A stretch of 64,000 bases of DNA, from contig NC_092583.1 of NCBI RefSeq assembly GCF_037975245.1, forward strand, positions 601,764-665,763. Reading direction: 5' to 3'. The notes under the pieces were generated by a model. That model had not been told where the DNA came from. It did no database searches and saw nothing but the letters and a program-made list of their open reading frames with translations. Numbering within the stretch: position 1 is the stretch's first letter; every line of letters starts with the position of its first letter. Source of the stretch: Apostichopus japonicus. Its lineage: Eukaryota; Echinodermata; Holothuroidea; Aspidochirotida; Stichopodidae. Below are positions 38,501-50,875 of the stretch, piece after piece. The position numbers and the translations under genes are program-made.

Positions 38501-39980
38501 TTTGTCATACTACAGTACCACTAGGCCTAGTAGTAGTACCACTAATTATTTGTGTCAGGCACACTCTTTACCTGAGTCTATTTCATAATTGCTGCCGACA
38601 CTTGACAGTCAGTTTTTGGTAACACAATTAATACCAGTAGCATGGACACTTCGAAGTTCGGACACCTAAGCCTTAAAACACCCCAAAACTATATTTTCTG
38701 GTATAAATCACCCGAAAATATACTTGATGCGGTGGGAGAAGTGTGTTATATTACGATACACGGCCAAACTTTCTTTCCTGCAAACTGTTTTCACGTTGTA
38801 ATCCAAGAAGATTCTTCGTGATTGTGGAACTGGTATTTCTTTGCTAGAGTATTGCAAAGTTCGGACACCCGGCCCACAGTGTGGCGCTGGTGATAAAATT
38901 GGTGGCACAGCTGCTCTTTCAGTAATTATAAAAGACTGCATAGATCTCCGTCATTTTATTGACAAATATGTAAGTACTTACTTGCACATGGGTCATTTTG
39001 GGGAGAAAGTATCTGTAGCTTCGAAGTTTTTCGTGAAATTGGCTGTTGCTATAGGTTGTTATGGTGAAATCGTGTATTTCTTAGGGGTGTCCTAACTTCG
39101 CAGTGTTCAGAACTTCGCAATACTGACTATACTACTAGTATAGTCAGTATTGCGAAGTTCGCCATACTGCGAAGTTCGGGCACCCTAAGAAATACACGAT
39201 TTTCACCATGAAAACCTACAGGAAGAGCCAAATTTCACCAAAAAGTACGAAGCTACAGTTATTTTCTCTCCAAAATGACCCGTGTGCAAGAAATTACTTA
39301 CATATTTGTCAATAAAATGACGAAGATCTATGAAGTCTGTTATAATTACTGAAAGAGCAACAGCGCCACCAATTTTTACCAGCGCCACACTGTAGGTTGC
39401 GTGTCCGAACTTCGCAATACTCTAGCAAGAAATACCAGTTCCACAATCACGAAGAATTTTCTTGGAAAACAACGTGAAAACAGTTTGCAGGAAAGAAAGT
39501 TTGGCCGTGTATCGTACTAAAACACAATTCTCCCACCATATGAAGTATATTTTCTGGTGATTTAGACCAGAAGATTTAGTCTTAAGTGGCCGAACTTCGA
39601 AGTCACCATCCTACTAGTAGGCCTAGCTTTAGGACCAAAAACACAGTTTGGGGCATGTGACATCGGTTTGAGTGTAGTTAGCAAGCGCTGAAAATGCCTC
39701 CTAGTCTCATTTCCTAGTCTAGGTTATGTATTATTATTACTGAGTACTAGCCTAGGCCTAGTATAGTTTACTTCGAGGCCTAACTTAAGATAGGCTTAGG
39801 CTAGGCCTGATCTACTATTACTAAGTTCTAGGCCTAGTAACTTTAGGGCTGCAAGTAATGAGACCGAATGAAATGAATTGAACGCTCCCACAAAATGAAT
39901 TACGGTTATATATTGGTGTATATTAATCAAGAATGTTTTAAACTGATCTACTCACCTTGAGTACCGCTATTACCAGCCAT
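32538..39980 (-). CDS. C7orf57: C7orf57-like protein, 5 coding exons, about 319 aa
   Basis: Homologue of human C7orf57, a protein of unknown function (295 aa). Exons (minus): 39980-39956, 37806-37612, 35214-35109, 34192-33890 and 32868-32538, all GT/AG in continuous phase. Conserved blocks in the human order are DWFYHAPAKK with ASQIPL (human DWYYHVPVK, ASQIPG), ETDSKYVRLAKMGGRKDLL, a second DWFDH, LPDYMVHEGYD (human MPDYMVHEEF) and FGKLLSMGYKQDWNQQ (human FSKLISNGYKDEWLQQ). The protein is hydrophilic, with basic low-complexity linkers and no signal peptide or membrane segment. The start ATG opens a short first exon, MAGNSGTQ. Intron 1 contains a palindrome of about 970 bp and intron 2 a hAT element. 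It lies head-to-head with METTL21A. Orthology rests on remembered motifs; function is unknown. Confidence 0.85.
33165..33510. repeat. Dispersed repeat of the ATGACCTTTGACCTCCAC type
   Basis: Two clear copies (near 33170 and 33427) and one worn copy (near 33305) of a motif containing aatgacctttgacctccac, each followed by a stretch ending agggaagccacatg/ggaaagccccatg and aagtatgag. They are spaced by roughly 120-130 bp in intron 4 of the C7orf57-like gene. This looks like part of a dispersed repeat; its full borders are unclear. Confidence 0.6.
34385..34685. repeat. 23-24-bp tandem repeat (about 13 copies)
   Basis: Unit aatatattatccctgctag followed by ggtt, with length variants (cct|ggctagg) and several substitutions, in C7orf57-like intron 3. 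The CTAGGGTTAA core looks telomere-like but is part of a longer unit. Confidence 0.9.
35614..37419. mobile_element. Non-autonomous hAT-type transposon, 1806 bp
   Basis: The termini TAGTGTTGCGCC and GGCGCAACACTA are perfect 12-bp inverted repeats. They are flanked by identical 8-bp target duplications ATAAAATA (35606-35613 and 37420-37427). Both ends carry dense CGATATCGG/CCGATACCGATA subterminal motifs, and the TAGTG terminus matches hAT. No transposase-length frame is present. The interior includes a GC-rich block at about 36840-36980 unlike the rest, possibly a nested insertion. It lies in intron 2 of the C7orf57-like gene. The first bases TAGTGTT match those of the element at 7092, but the rest differs, so they are separate families. 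Confidence 0.93.
38642..39609. repeat. Palindrome of about 970 bp (two arms of about 480 bp)
   Basis: The left arm begins atggacacttcgaagttcgg and the right arm ends ccgaacttcgaagtcaccat, its inverted counterpart. Matching continues inward through ttttcacgttg, gaaataccagttccacaatc (inverted), gccgccac-type words, the cattttattgacaaatatg block and gtgtatttcttagg, to a centre near 39135 that reads tactgactatacta/ctagtatagtcagta. The arms differ by substitutions and small indels. Internal GAAGTTCGG(A/G)CACC words recur at about 38650, 38857, 39170 and 39400, so the structure may be a foldback element or an inverted pair of insertions. No target duplication was found. It sits in intron 1 of the C7orf57-like gene. 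Confidence 0.9.
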
Positions 39981-42900
39981 GATAAGACTAGAATCGAAAT
40001 GAAAAGGACTACTATCGAATTCAGTGAAATAGGATTCAGACAACACTCAACAGTAATCCCTCACTATTTGAATTGAATGTATGTATACGTCTCTATAACA
40101 ACCCTGTATTCGACACGGAGAGTGCGTGTAGTCTTGGATGTTAAGTCGTTTTGCAATACTAGGCCGATAATTCTTTCCGTTCGTGTACCTCGCTATACAA
40201 TGACGTCTGATTATGCCAACGAGACTGCGCTTTATCCCAAAACTTGCGGTCACAGCTTTATATCAGTATATATCATATAACTTATGAAATGTTTGTTTAC
40301 ATGCTGTAAAAAGCTCTCCCACTATTAATTACAGCTAACGTAATATACTCCCTCCAGAAAAGCCACTGGCCTTCTTATATATCTCCAAGGTGTTTTTCTT
40401 TTTAAATAAAAATTCAAAATAAAATAAAACTGTTAGCAAACTGCTTATCCACTAGAGAGCCTGTGTAGGAGAATGTGTAAAAGTAAGTTGGCCTGACGTT
40501 TCGATCCTAGCAGGATCTTGTTCAAAGGCTAAAAAATAAAACTCAGTGAGAAAACACCACCCGGCCATGTCTATACACATACAACGGGGTGGGTGGCATT
40601 GGAATTTGGCTCCCTGCCTTTGAAATATCGTACACGTCACTGCTTGTGAAAAAGCTTTATGCATATCAGTCGGTTGTTCATTCGGTGGCCATTTAACGAA
40701 AAAGGTACACGAATCAATTCTCAGAAGCTTAATTATGACGAATCTGGTGCTCCTAATCATGGCTACACTGAGAGGTGAGGAGGGGGTGGTAGGGACCATT
40801 GGGGAGCCGTACGTTTGAGAGGCTGAAATGTCTCAAGAAGCTAACAAATATAGCCGTAAGCAGTGTGTTTTGACTTGAAGGATTGCGGCACCAAAGTTGT
40901 CCACTGCAAGGTACAGTAAATGAAAAGTAACAACATCGAGTCACCATGTGCGGATGGGGGTGAAGGTGGGGGTTGTGTGTTCATCGAACTTCACCCCCTT
41001 GACAACCTTTTACCGATTTTGTTTTAAAGTATGTGTTAATACAACACTGCGTGTAGACCTATATGTATGTGTAACAGTAGCCTTTAAATATACCACAGAA
41101 CGCATACTGATTTCACGTCTAATACTCTAATTTGAGGGAAGGGGATGGGGCCCAAAACCCGCCCTTCAACACCTTAGCCTTGTGCCTCACCCCTTCCTTT
41201 AAAAAAATCCTGCATCCACCATTGTTCACTACGTGTGTGTTGCTCAGGCCGCAGTACCCTGCACACAGAAGTAAGCAATTATTATTTAATGTCATTTAGT
41301 CTTGTCATTAGGCTATATAAATCACACTTACAGCTAAAGAGTGGGGAACTTGGGGATGGGCGGAGTGTATTGCGTCACAAGGGACACAACCCTGACTGAA
41401 TTAAGCTCCCCTGAATAATTATCCCACTTACCTGCATTGGTTCTCGATGTGTGATCGTTTAGTTGTTCGAAGTACCGGCAGCTAGTTAGATCCCTTTACT
41501 CCAATTTAGGCCCTATATGACGTTCGCCAGATCCTTGAAGGATATCTTATAATCGATTGCAAAGTTATTTCCCTTTCGAAATTCATGAATTTTTTAGCTT
41601 CTAGGCTCTTATTGTATCGCCCTTTTCTTTACTTATATAAAGACAAAGAGCTGCTCTGTTTAACACAACATTGCGCCGTGTTATACAAAGAATCACCGTT
41701 CTACAATATAAGTGTGCCTGTCTCTTCAGAAAATTCAGTGGCTATATAGCGGGCACGAAAACCAAGCAATTAACCTGATGCACCTTGTTAACCCCAGTTC
41801 TCTTACATCGTAACTGTCACCATGTGATCATGACGGTGTCACGTCTGAAGTGAGTAGCCTGACTCCATTTTGTTGTTAGGCTGGCAGCCTGTACACTGTG
41901 CACACCCGTTGCCAGGTTGACGACTTGAAAACCATTGGAGTTTTCAGTACATAGTCCGGCCTTCTCAATGAGTATTCTACGTCATAAGGTATGTCACAAC
42001 AATAGAACGGAATTTATGCTATTATCATACTCAAATTCCTTTATAAGTGCATGGACGGTGATAGTAATTATACAATATAATAGTGGCTTAAATAGAACTT
42101 TAACAATTGTTTATTGCTATGATTAATTTGAGTAGGCTGATATATAGAGCGTATAAGTAGCGGCTTAATAAACAGCTCGGATTCTAAGCCCCTCTTTCAT
42201 CCTATAAAAAGACACCAACAGCGAAACTGCATTGCTCGATCCCAATCTTTACACTTGCTTTAAACATGCATGGTTTGTCAGCAGTCTATAAAACAAACAA
42301 TGTGATTCCTCAATCTGCCGAGTCTGACAGCTCGAGGGGAAGGACCTCTAATGGCGTCGCGAGGTAGGGGAATGGGTGAGGCACACGCCCCCTGGTATCC
42401 CAAATTAAATTGATATGTCCAATAAAAATCAGGCAGGAAGATACGCTGCAATTGAATTCTACTGACTGTACTAACGACTACATCTACAATTCTGATATGA
42501 CCAAAAGTTGAAACTGATGAATGTTCTGGAAATCATAAATACCAGAAAAAAATAGCTTCAGGGTGCTTCACCGTGACCCCCATCACACCCCACCAGGCCA
42601 AGGTAGGCCTGGCCTCATGGTAGGGCTCGCCTGCGAATTCAGTTAGCACTAACCGCCTTCATGCCCCAACTCTTACTCTCATTGAGTTGTGCCACCCCCT
42701 TTCCTCACTTCCAATTGTTTGGCAATACCACCACGGGAATAGGTCATAGACATTATTATGATCTGTGAATAGGTGGGATACGTGAAGAATGCAAAAAAAG
42801 AGGGCGCTGACATAATTATCCACTTGACCAGACCTGTCTCTTGACGCTTCTGATAGTAACGTAACCTTGCCAAGTTCCACAGCCATCCTGGATCCGCGGA

Positions 42901-44125
42901 CTGGGTCTGTGATTTAAAATGTCATTGCCAACATTTGTCACGTTTCATGTTGACACATGTAGCCAGATCGAGGCCTGATGAGGAAAGGGAATTGCATTAG
43001 TACTCGAATGATGCCTGTAGGATGGACCACGAAATAGGTCGAACGCCTAACACAAGTGGTCGAAATATTGATCAAGTACTACCCGAATAACACGACGAGT
43101 TACCAAGGGGTACTGTCGTTTGAAAACTGATTTTTACTTACAATGCATTATTTGGTCAGGTATCTTGTTCGTCGCATACAACATTTAAAATAATATCATT
43201 TTATTTCAGGTAATGGTTGCATCAAACATTTAGTTTCAATATAAAAGCATCGAGTGTACTTGTAAAAGCCACGATATCGCGAAACTAGTACTTCGTGGTG
43301 ACTGTACAGAACTTGCATATAAAACACTTCCAAGTTCCATCGTTTGACTGCTTCTTGTTATGTAGAGCAGTTAAATCGAAGATAATCTAGAAAAATAAGG
43401 AGGAAATTTTTCAATTTCATCTCAAAATATCCCTCTGGTTGACTGAAAACTTCAACTTGTCCGTTTTTTCCATCTTGTTATCAGTTGGCTAATAGGCCTA
43501 CAAAGTACAGGGATTAACCTATGTGGACCTAGGCTAGTCCTCATCTAAATTGTAATGGTAGCTATAGAAGGTGCCCATCATTGGGACGGTATCCAAATTT
43601 TCGGAATTGTAACTGTGGATTGATTAATGTAATTAGCTTGAAATAATTTTTTTAGGTACGTTGAGTAGTCTAGACTGGGTGGATAATGATCTAATTCAGT
43701 GGCAGGTTTGAACCTCCAGGAAAGTTCTGAAAATTTGAAGCAAGTTGTGCATTTAAAAATTATTGTCAATTCTTAAATACCAGCCAACTTTGCATAACTA
43801 TCGTTCTTGTACTTTTATTCTACTATAGTTATGACCATTGACTAAATAATTACTCTCTTTTTTTTTCACGCCAGCAGTTTAAACTCAATGTGGCCTCACA
43901 AGTTGGAGATTCAATGGCAATGGCAGGACTTGGTATTTTATACTGCAGCAACAAATGATAAGAATTAAGGAATTGTTCTATCCCTACATTATGATTTGGC
44001 TCAGCAGAGCTTTGTTATTACTTAGCAGTTTTATGATAATCAGGGAAGATTGTGCTCAAGAGGATTGTATAAAAGGTACCTGCAATATTGAACAAACTTG
44101 TGAAAAGGAGAGCGAAAGAGAAACT
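39981..44125. other. Head-to-head interval between C7orf57-like and METTL21A
   Basis: Both promoters should be here. No gene was recognised. Contents are a hammerhead-like motif at 40483-40522, worn transposon-like fragments rich in C or G runs (41110-41230, 42340-42640), and CpG-moderate DNA at 40050-40270 next to the C7orf57-like start. A reading frame open from 43955 joins the METTL21A first exon and is discussed there. Confidence 0.4.
40483..40522 (-). other. Degenerate hammerhead-like retroelement motif
   Basis: On the minus strand the sequence pairs GCCT with AGGC as an outer stem, then forms GATCC-TGCTA-GGATC as an inner hairpin followed by GAAA and CGTC. This is the layout of a hammerhead ribozyme with a minimal stem III. 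The strand before the inner hairpin reads TTGAACAA instead of the catalytic CTGATGA, so it is presumably inactive. A worse copy (ATCCTGCTAGGAT, with CAAA in place of GAAA) lies at about 20111-20145. Such motifs accompany Penelope-like and related retroelements; assignment is tentative. Confidence 0.3.
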
Positions 44126-45222
44126 ATGTCTGCATCGAAGCCAAGCTCTGCCGTAATGTTGTATGAACCACTATCTTTCCTTAAGCCATTCAACCAAGAG
44201 GAAAGAAGTTTTACTGTGGCAGGTCACCTCATACATATTCATCAGATGTGGCAAGAGCTTGGTGTGGCTGCCGTAGTGTGGGATGCCGTAAGTACATATC
44301 ACATGTTATCAAGTTTTTTTTATTTACGTTCGTTTCAAAGTCTAGTGTAATATCAGATGGTAAATACAATCAAGTCTGAAGTATTCAAGATTGTTTATTG
44401 TTTCCAACAGGCAATTGTATTAACTGAATATTTAGAGCGTCAAGTTTCCGCTGGTCGACTGGTGATGAAGGATAAAAAAATAATCGAGTTGGGAGCAGGG
44501 ACTGGACTTGTCAGTATGGCTTCAGCTATATTAGGTAAGTTGATCTGGTGGAAGGCAGCAAAGATTAGTTGGGCATATTGGTGGTATTTCTTTGCAGAAT
44601 GAAGGATGTCTCACAGACCCAGGTCACCATCCAATCTGGACAGAGTTGAGTGAATAAATTATCAAGGGATTCAATCATGAAAAACAAAGTTTTGTATTAA
44701 TTTTGCTTTGTTGTAAGCATTGTCATTTTCAGTTGTGTGGATGACCTCAATAACACCTGATCATTTGATTTGAATCTTATGCCTTGTTCTGTGGAATTGA
44801 AGTTTTCTCTCAGTGTATTTAATTCTTTTTTTTTAGGTGGGAACACCACAAGCACAGACAGAGAAGATACTCTCCAAATTCTCAAGAAGAACATTGAAGC
44901 AAACCTTGAAGATGATCTTTCATCCTTCCGAGATCTCCTCACTGTTCAGAAGTTGGACTGGGGAGAGAACTTAGACGTCTTTCAAGAACCATTTGACTTA
45001 ATATTAGGAGCTGATATTATTTATATCGAAGAAACATTTGAAAAGTTGCTGGCTACGATAAGGCATCTGTCCACTAGGGCAACGAGGCTTCTGTTATCTT
45101 GCAGGATACGATACGACCGTGATTTACGCTTTTTGGAAATGTTACGTCAATTTTATGAAGTTAAAAAGGTGCACAAAGATAGACAAAGGGGAATTGATAT
45201 CTACAGGGCAACTTTATTATGA
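44126..45222 (+). CDS. METTL21A: METTL21A-type protein-lysine methyltransferase, 3 exons, about 223 aa
   Basis: Seven-beta-strand methyltransferase of the METTL21 group; human METTL21A trimethylates a lysine of HSP70 chaperones. Exons: 44126-44287, 44411-44534 and 44837-45222, with GT/AG sites in phase 0 and 1. Diagnostic blocks: LGVAAVVWDA-AIVL across the first junction (the same junction sequence as human), IELGAGTGLVS (SAM-binding motif I), a TDRE acidic loop, DLILGADIIYIEETF (with the DxxY motif of this family) and LLSCRIRYDRD (human LLACRIRYERD). Length agrees with human (218 aa). The frame is open upstream to an ATG at 43955, which would add 57 residues with a hydrophobic segment. I chose the ATG at 44126 because it gives the family's normal N-terminus. 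AATAAA at 45470-45475 is a candidate polyadenylation signal. Confidence 0.93.
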
Positions 45223-47728
45223 ACATTTAATAATTGCAAGAGAGAATGCACTGATGTTGGCAGAGAATCTAAGGGAACACAAAGCCTGGAAATGAGAAGA
45301 TATTTTAACATGCGTGTGATGTCATTCTCCTGATTTATAAGAATTGTTTGACACCATATTAGTTCCACACCTAATTAGAATTTTGAGACAATCTATAGTA
45401 ATGCGGCTGATTGAAAGTATGGCTAGCTAAGATCAAGAAAGAAAGAATTAAAAAAAAACAGAACAAGACAATAAAAGAAGACAAAAGATCAATTGTTATA
45501 TGGAACATTTCATTTCACTCTCCTTATGTTACACCATGCAAACTTACAGAAATGTTCTTTCTTTGCTGCCAAACAAGCTTGGCACATTACCCTAACAATT
45601 TTCTAACTTTCAAGAACTGTACAGATGTTTTTTATTTCCATTAATTTTTTTTATTTTCCAACAAGCTAGAACTGCCAACAAAAAGAGCAAAAAGCAAAAA
45701 AAAAAGAAGAGGATTTGGTGGCATTTAGAAAAACCCACAATTACCTTCATTATTCATTACGGGTATCTCAACCTAATATACAAATAGAAAATTAAATGAG
45801 GAAAGTAAAAAAAAATAAACAACTAACAAATGTGATGTTTGACCTTTCAATCATAGTTCCTTGAATGACAAGTGAATAAAGGCTTCTAGTACCTGTTGAA
45901 GGAAAACCATCAAACAAACAAAATGTCTGTATTATCATAGAGTAAAAGAAACTTGGAAATAATTTTAGAGTGGTCAAAAACAAAGTAGTATATTCTTTTT
46001 CAATTCAGTCTTTCTTAAGATAATAATTCTTTCACAGCAACTCTGCTTCGTCATGGCACCTGTTGGCTACATTCTAACCATCTTCTCTATTTACTATGCT
46101 TTACATAAAGTTCTTTGTGTTTGTTACATGTCTACAAAGTTCTGAATAGATTAAAATGTGAGACGAAACTTCCAAAAATGGCATTTGATATCAAACAGAG
46201 CAACAAACCACATTTTTAAGTCTTGCATATTGTCTCTCGTCAAATTCTCCTCTGGATAAATCTTTCACGCAGACTTTAACTTCTGTGGGTGCATTAAGGC
46301 ATGTCTCTAATGAACATATCCAGCTATGATAATCAATTTGCTTCACATATCTTTCCACCCACCACCAACATGTTTCCCTTCTTAGTTCTTACCCTACCAT
46401 TTCCCTCCCACTAGCTACTTAATACTGAAACATACAGTAATTGCAGCAGCAAGGCTCCTCAAGATAACAAGTCATCCTCACACAATTTGATGTTTATGAC
46501 TCATAAATGACACTGAAGAGTGCTGTTAAGGCTATGACATTTCAGCACCAGTTAATTCTTGATGGTGCACTGATACAACACCTGACACCATTTACACCCT
46601 AAATTGGGCCCCCATATTATTATGCACATATAAAACTCAATTACACAACCTAAAGGGGGGAAAACAAAGTTTAAACACAATTAACATCAGAAGGCTCAGT
46701 TAAAAATAAAAGTACAAGACACGCTGCAGAGAATATTATCTTGCTCTCAACAAATTCCAAAGAAAGGCCTAAATACTGTAGATTTGTGATAGTAGGACCA
46801 TAAGGACATCATCACATTAAAGGTTGCCATTACCTTGGATTGGGAATATTTAATGGCAGACATATTTCTATGAAGCTGTCATTTATCATCCACTATTCTA
46901 AACTTAGATGATTCCATAAGACAGTATCAATGAGGGTTTTAATTGACACCATTCCACAAGATTACCAAGGTGCAGGGTGATCCTGTTCATCATTGTTAAA
47001 TACAAGATATTCAAATATGAAACTGTAATAGTGTAAAGTACCAACAAACCCAACTTGTTCTTGTGTATAACTCTGTCTATTTGATAGCAAACCATTAATA
47101 CAAAGAGTGATTTTGGCCTTATATGTATCACTTCCAGAGTAGCATCGAGTGTTCAATGTTTCTCTAGCTTCCACTGTAAGAGATGTAGCTGTGTCTACCA
47201 TACTCATCATAACCTGAAAGCTTACAGCCAAATCTGGTCAGCAGCTTAACATTATCCTAGGTACAGTCCAGTCTACCTTCTACCAGTCTACCTATCTTAG
47301 GTACAGTCCAGGATTAACTATGTCTACCTTCTTGAGAATATGAAAATTTCCTCTTTCTGTTAACTTCTGATTCTATGTAATTTGAAAGTTACATTAAAGC
47401 ATATCATATACACTCTAGCAAAACATAATGTGGATATGCACTGTACAACCCTCATCAAAAACATAACAGGGCTAAAAGCATGTACAGCAGCAGTAAAATT
47501 ACGGGTGATGGTCGAATCATTTAACCTGGTGCTAAAACTTCAAAGATATCCCCTTCAGCAAAATGTGTAGTCTTTGTGAAACTCCCCATAAATTGTGAAA
47601 TCTCTCTCATAATGCCTTTTAAGTCAAATACTAACAGGTTACATCTAAGTCAACTGCTACTGAAAACTGTTCATCTTGCTTGTGGAATAATTGAAGTATT
47701 ATCTTGAATGTACAAAATGATAACAATA

Positions 47729-48382
47729 AGTATGCTTTCAACATCGTAGCACTATCAGGTATGCTTTCAATATAATAGCACTATCAGGGATGCTTTCAAC
47801 ATCATAGCACTATCATGTATGCTTTCAACATCATAGCACTATCAGGTATGCTTACAACATCTTAGCACTATCAGGTATGCTTTCAACAACTTAGCACTAT
47901 CAGGTATGCTTTCAACATCGTAGCACTATCAGGTATGCTTTCAACAACGTAGCACTATCAGGTATGCTTTCAACAACGTAGCACTATCAGGTATGCTTTC
48001 AACATCGTAGCACTATCAGGTATGCTTTCAACATCATAGCACTATCATGTATGCTTTCAACATCGTAGCACTATCAGGTATGCTTACAACATCGCAGCAC
48101 TATCAGGTATGCTTTCAACATCGTAGCACTATCAGGTATGCTTACAACATCGTAGCACTATCAGGTATGCTTACAACATCGTAGCACTATCAGGTATGCT
48201 TACAACATCGCAGCACTATCAGGTATGCTTTCAACATCGCAGCACTATCAGGTATGCTTTCAATATTATAACACTATCAGGTATGCTTTCAATATTATAA
48301 CACTATCAGGTATGCTTTCAATATAATAACACCATCAGATATGCTTTCAATATAATAACAACATCAGGTATGCTTTCAACGT
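47729..48382. repeat. 29-bp tandem repeat (about 22 copies)
   Basis: Unit ggtatgctttcaacatcgta followed by gcactatca, with variants ttacaac, acaacgt and, at the right end, atattataaca. Copies at the right edge are the most diverged. Confidence 0.95.
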
Positions 48383-49978
48383 TATGAACCTCTCTGAAAA
48401 GCATTTTTCATTACCAAGTGAATTGCTTTGACACAACAGTTCTTATTGTAAACACCCTGGTATGTGTGTTATTTATCAAAGAACAAAAGGTTTGATTAGT
48501 TTCATCCTATCAACAAGAAATTAACAGCTCTAGGTGCAAATTGTCTCACTTTCAAACCAAGCAATGTAAAGCATCTAACCAGCTAAACAGTTTTTGAATG
48601 AGATAACGTCACATATTTTAGTCAATTATTGAACTCAAAGCTTAGACAACACTGAGCCTTGCTGCAAATTATAGAACTTGCAACCAACGATTAGATACCT
48701 TAAGACAGATTCAAAGGTAACCAAAGTTACAGCAAATAACTGAGCGTCAAGTGAGGAAGCATACTTTCCTTTATGTTTTTATTTAATGTGTTAATACCAG
48801 TTTTTATTAATAGCTCACCTACCTAACCAAGTCAAAATGTATGAATACACATGGAAAGTGGACACACAAAAAAGTCAAATTAAATAACCAATCTTGTTTT
48901 TAGGAATAGGTCTTGTAACCTACATGTAAGATAAATAAACAGAACTTGAACATTTTGTTTTGATCTGAAACAAACTTCAGCCAGGCCTGACTTGTTCCAG
49001 AAAATACAAAGTAGTGTGATTGAGACCAATATTGATTATGTCTCATGACAAACTAGGAAATAAATGAAGATCAATTCTGCATACTGATTTCTGACTTTCA
49101 AATGAATTATTAATTAATATTGTTTATGACACATTCAGAAGTTGGAGAGAGCCATCTTCAATTTGCAAAGGATACACCTCAATTGTCATTTCAAAATTAT
49201 GTTTATGGTAAACCAAAAACAGAGATATAAGGGCAAAATTCTTCTTTGTACAAATAAACATTTTTTTTTTTTATGAAGAAATGTTGTTGGCAGCATTTGT
49301 CGTTTTGAGATAAATGCACCTTACTCATGGAACAAAAGACCAAGCTTATACACATTAGAAAACTAAGAAATTAAGGACATTATGTGTGAGAAAGACAGCA
49401 CAATAACAAAACAGAACAAAAAAAACCAAAAATGAAAGAAAATCAAACAAATACAATAGCTCAGGGATCACAACAATACTGCAAATTAATTTTAATTATT
49501 CCTTAATGAACCTGTTAGAAACAGAGACAAAACAAAGAGAAAATAGAACACTATCTGTTAATAACTACTGTGTTTAAAAGTGAGGTTATTTTTAAGGCAA
49601 TATCTGGAAATGGCAACATCCCCAAGAAAAGACAACACTTTACCATCTTTTCATCTTAATATTATAAGTTATTTTTTTTAGAAAGTTTAAACCTTCCATA
49701 GATTGTTAGAATATTTAGAGGGCTGACATTTGTGAGGTGTAACCAGAGGACATCATGAACTGTGCTTTAATGATACATATACATTTGACCATTCAAATAA
49801 AGGAAAAAACAAGAAACAACAACAACTTTCCACGATAAAACAAAGCATCATAAGTTGCTGTTTCATACAAGAATGTAAAACATTTCTAGATGAAAAGGTA
49901 TGTTCTACAGCGGTAACTATGGCATCATGTTCTTTAACCCCCAAGATTCATTAAATAGCAGTACATTGCACATGATTA

Positions 49979-50135
49979 ACCAAAGGTATCACTTGATGGG
50001 TTTCAGGTTAACGAAAGGTATTACTTGATGGGTTTCAGGTTAACCCAAAGGTATCACTTGATGCGTTTCAGGTTAACCAAAGGTATCACTTGATGGGTTT
50101 CAAGTTAACCGAAGGTAACACTTGATGGGTTTCTG
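49979..50135. repeat. About 32-bp tandem repeat (5 copies)
   Basis: Five copies of accaaaggtatcacttgatg followed by ggtttcaggtta, with small substitutions (e.g. gaaaggtatta, gaaggtaaca). Confidence 0.9.
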
Positions 50136-50482
50136 TAGAAGACTATAATGATAGGCCTCCTTTGGACACACAATGTATTGCGATAACTCATCTTTTAGAG
50201 GAAATTTGGAATTTCATGGAATGATAAATAATCACAAAGCCAATCACTCTAAGAGGCAATAGTCGGTTAATAAACTTACAAGTAAAGACCATCTTTCAGC
50301 CACCATGCCCTCTTCTTTCCCAGCGTCTCCAATGTTAATCAAACAAACGCCATCCAACAGGCCAAGTTGGAATATATTAAAATGGTTCAAAGTTTCTATA
50401 TTAACTTAAAGCCCTTTATCCAATTCCTGCAGAGTAATCGTAAACGCAACAAGACAGACATACAGAGGAAGAAACGTTGCAT

Positions 50483-50711
50483 TGTGTCATCAGACTCTAC
50501 ACATTAAAGGATCCAAAGACTTAATGCTCTACCCTTGACAGTAGAAATGATGTGCTAATTGAAATTACAGCTCCGGGAGTGCTTCTGTTGCTATAGCGAT
50601 GTGTCATCAGACTCTACACATTAAAGGATCCAAAGACTTAATGCTCTACCCATGACAGTAGAAATGATGTGCTAATTGAAATTACAGCTCAGGGAGTGCT
50701 TCTGTTGCTAT
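50483..50711. repeat. 117-bp direct duplication
   Basis: Two nearly identical segments begin tgtgtcatcagactctacac at 50483 and 50600 and end cttctgttgctat. They differ at only a few sites, so the duplication is recent. It is just downstream of the WAC stop codon, within the likely 3' UTR. Confidence 0.95.
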
Positions 50712-50875
50712 TCATACATGTAATAGAGGGTTGCTCACAAAGAAATTCCACAAAGGCTTGTTCCATCGTATTACAACAAAACTGACACTACCGTATAAAA
50801 AAGGTGGTATGGACAAATGAATTTATCCCCTCACACCCTGTTAAAATGGCTCCTCCTTCTACGACTCCATGGTCG

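Larger units (their letters stand above)
45223..50875. other. Convergent 3' interval between METTL21A and WAC
   Basis: Contains the METTL21A 3' UTR and, from the other side, probably a long WAC 3' UTR, plus tandem arrays listed separately. The 89-codon minus frame at 46962-47231 has no recognised domain. No RNA gene was recognised. Confidence 0.45.

Noticed and set aside
46962-47231. 89-codon minus-strand frame between METTL21A and WAC
   Set aside because: No family recognised and no splice context; likely within non-coding 3' sequence.
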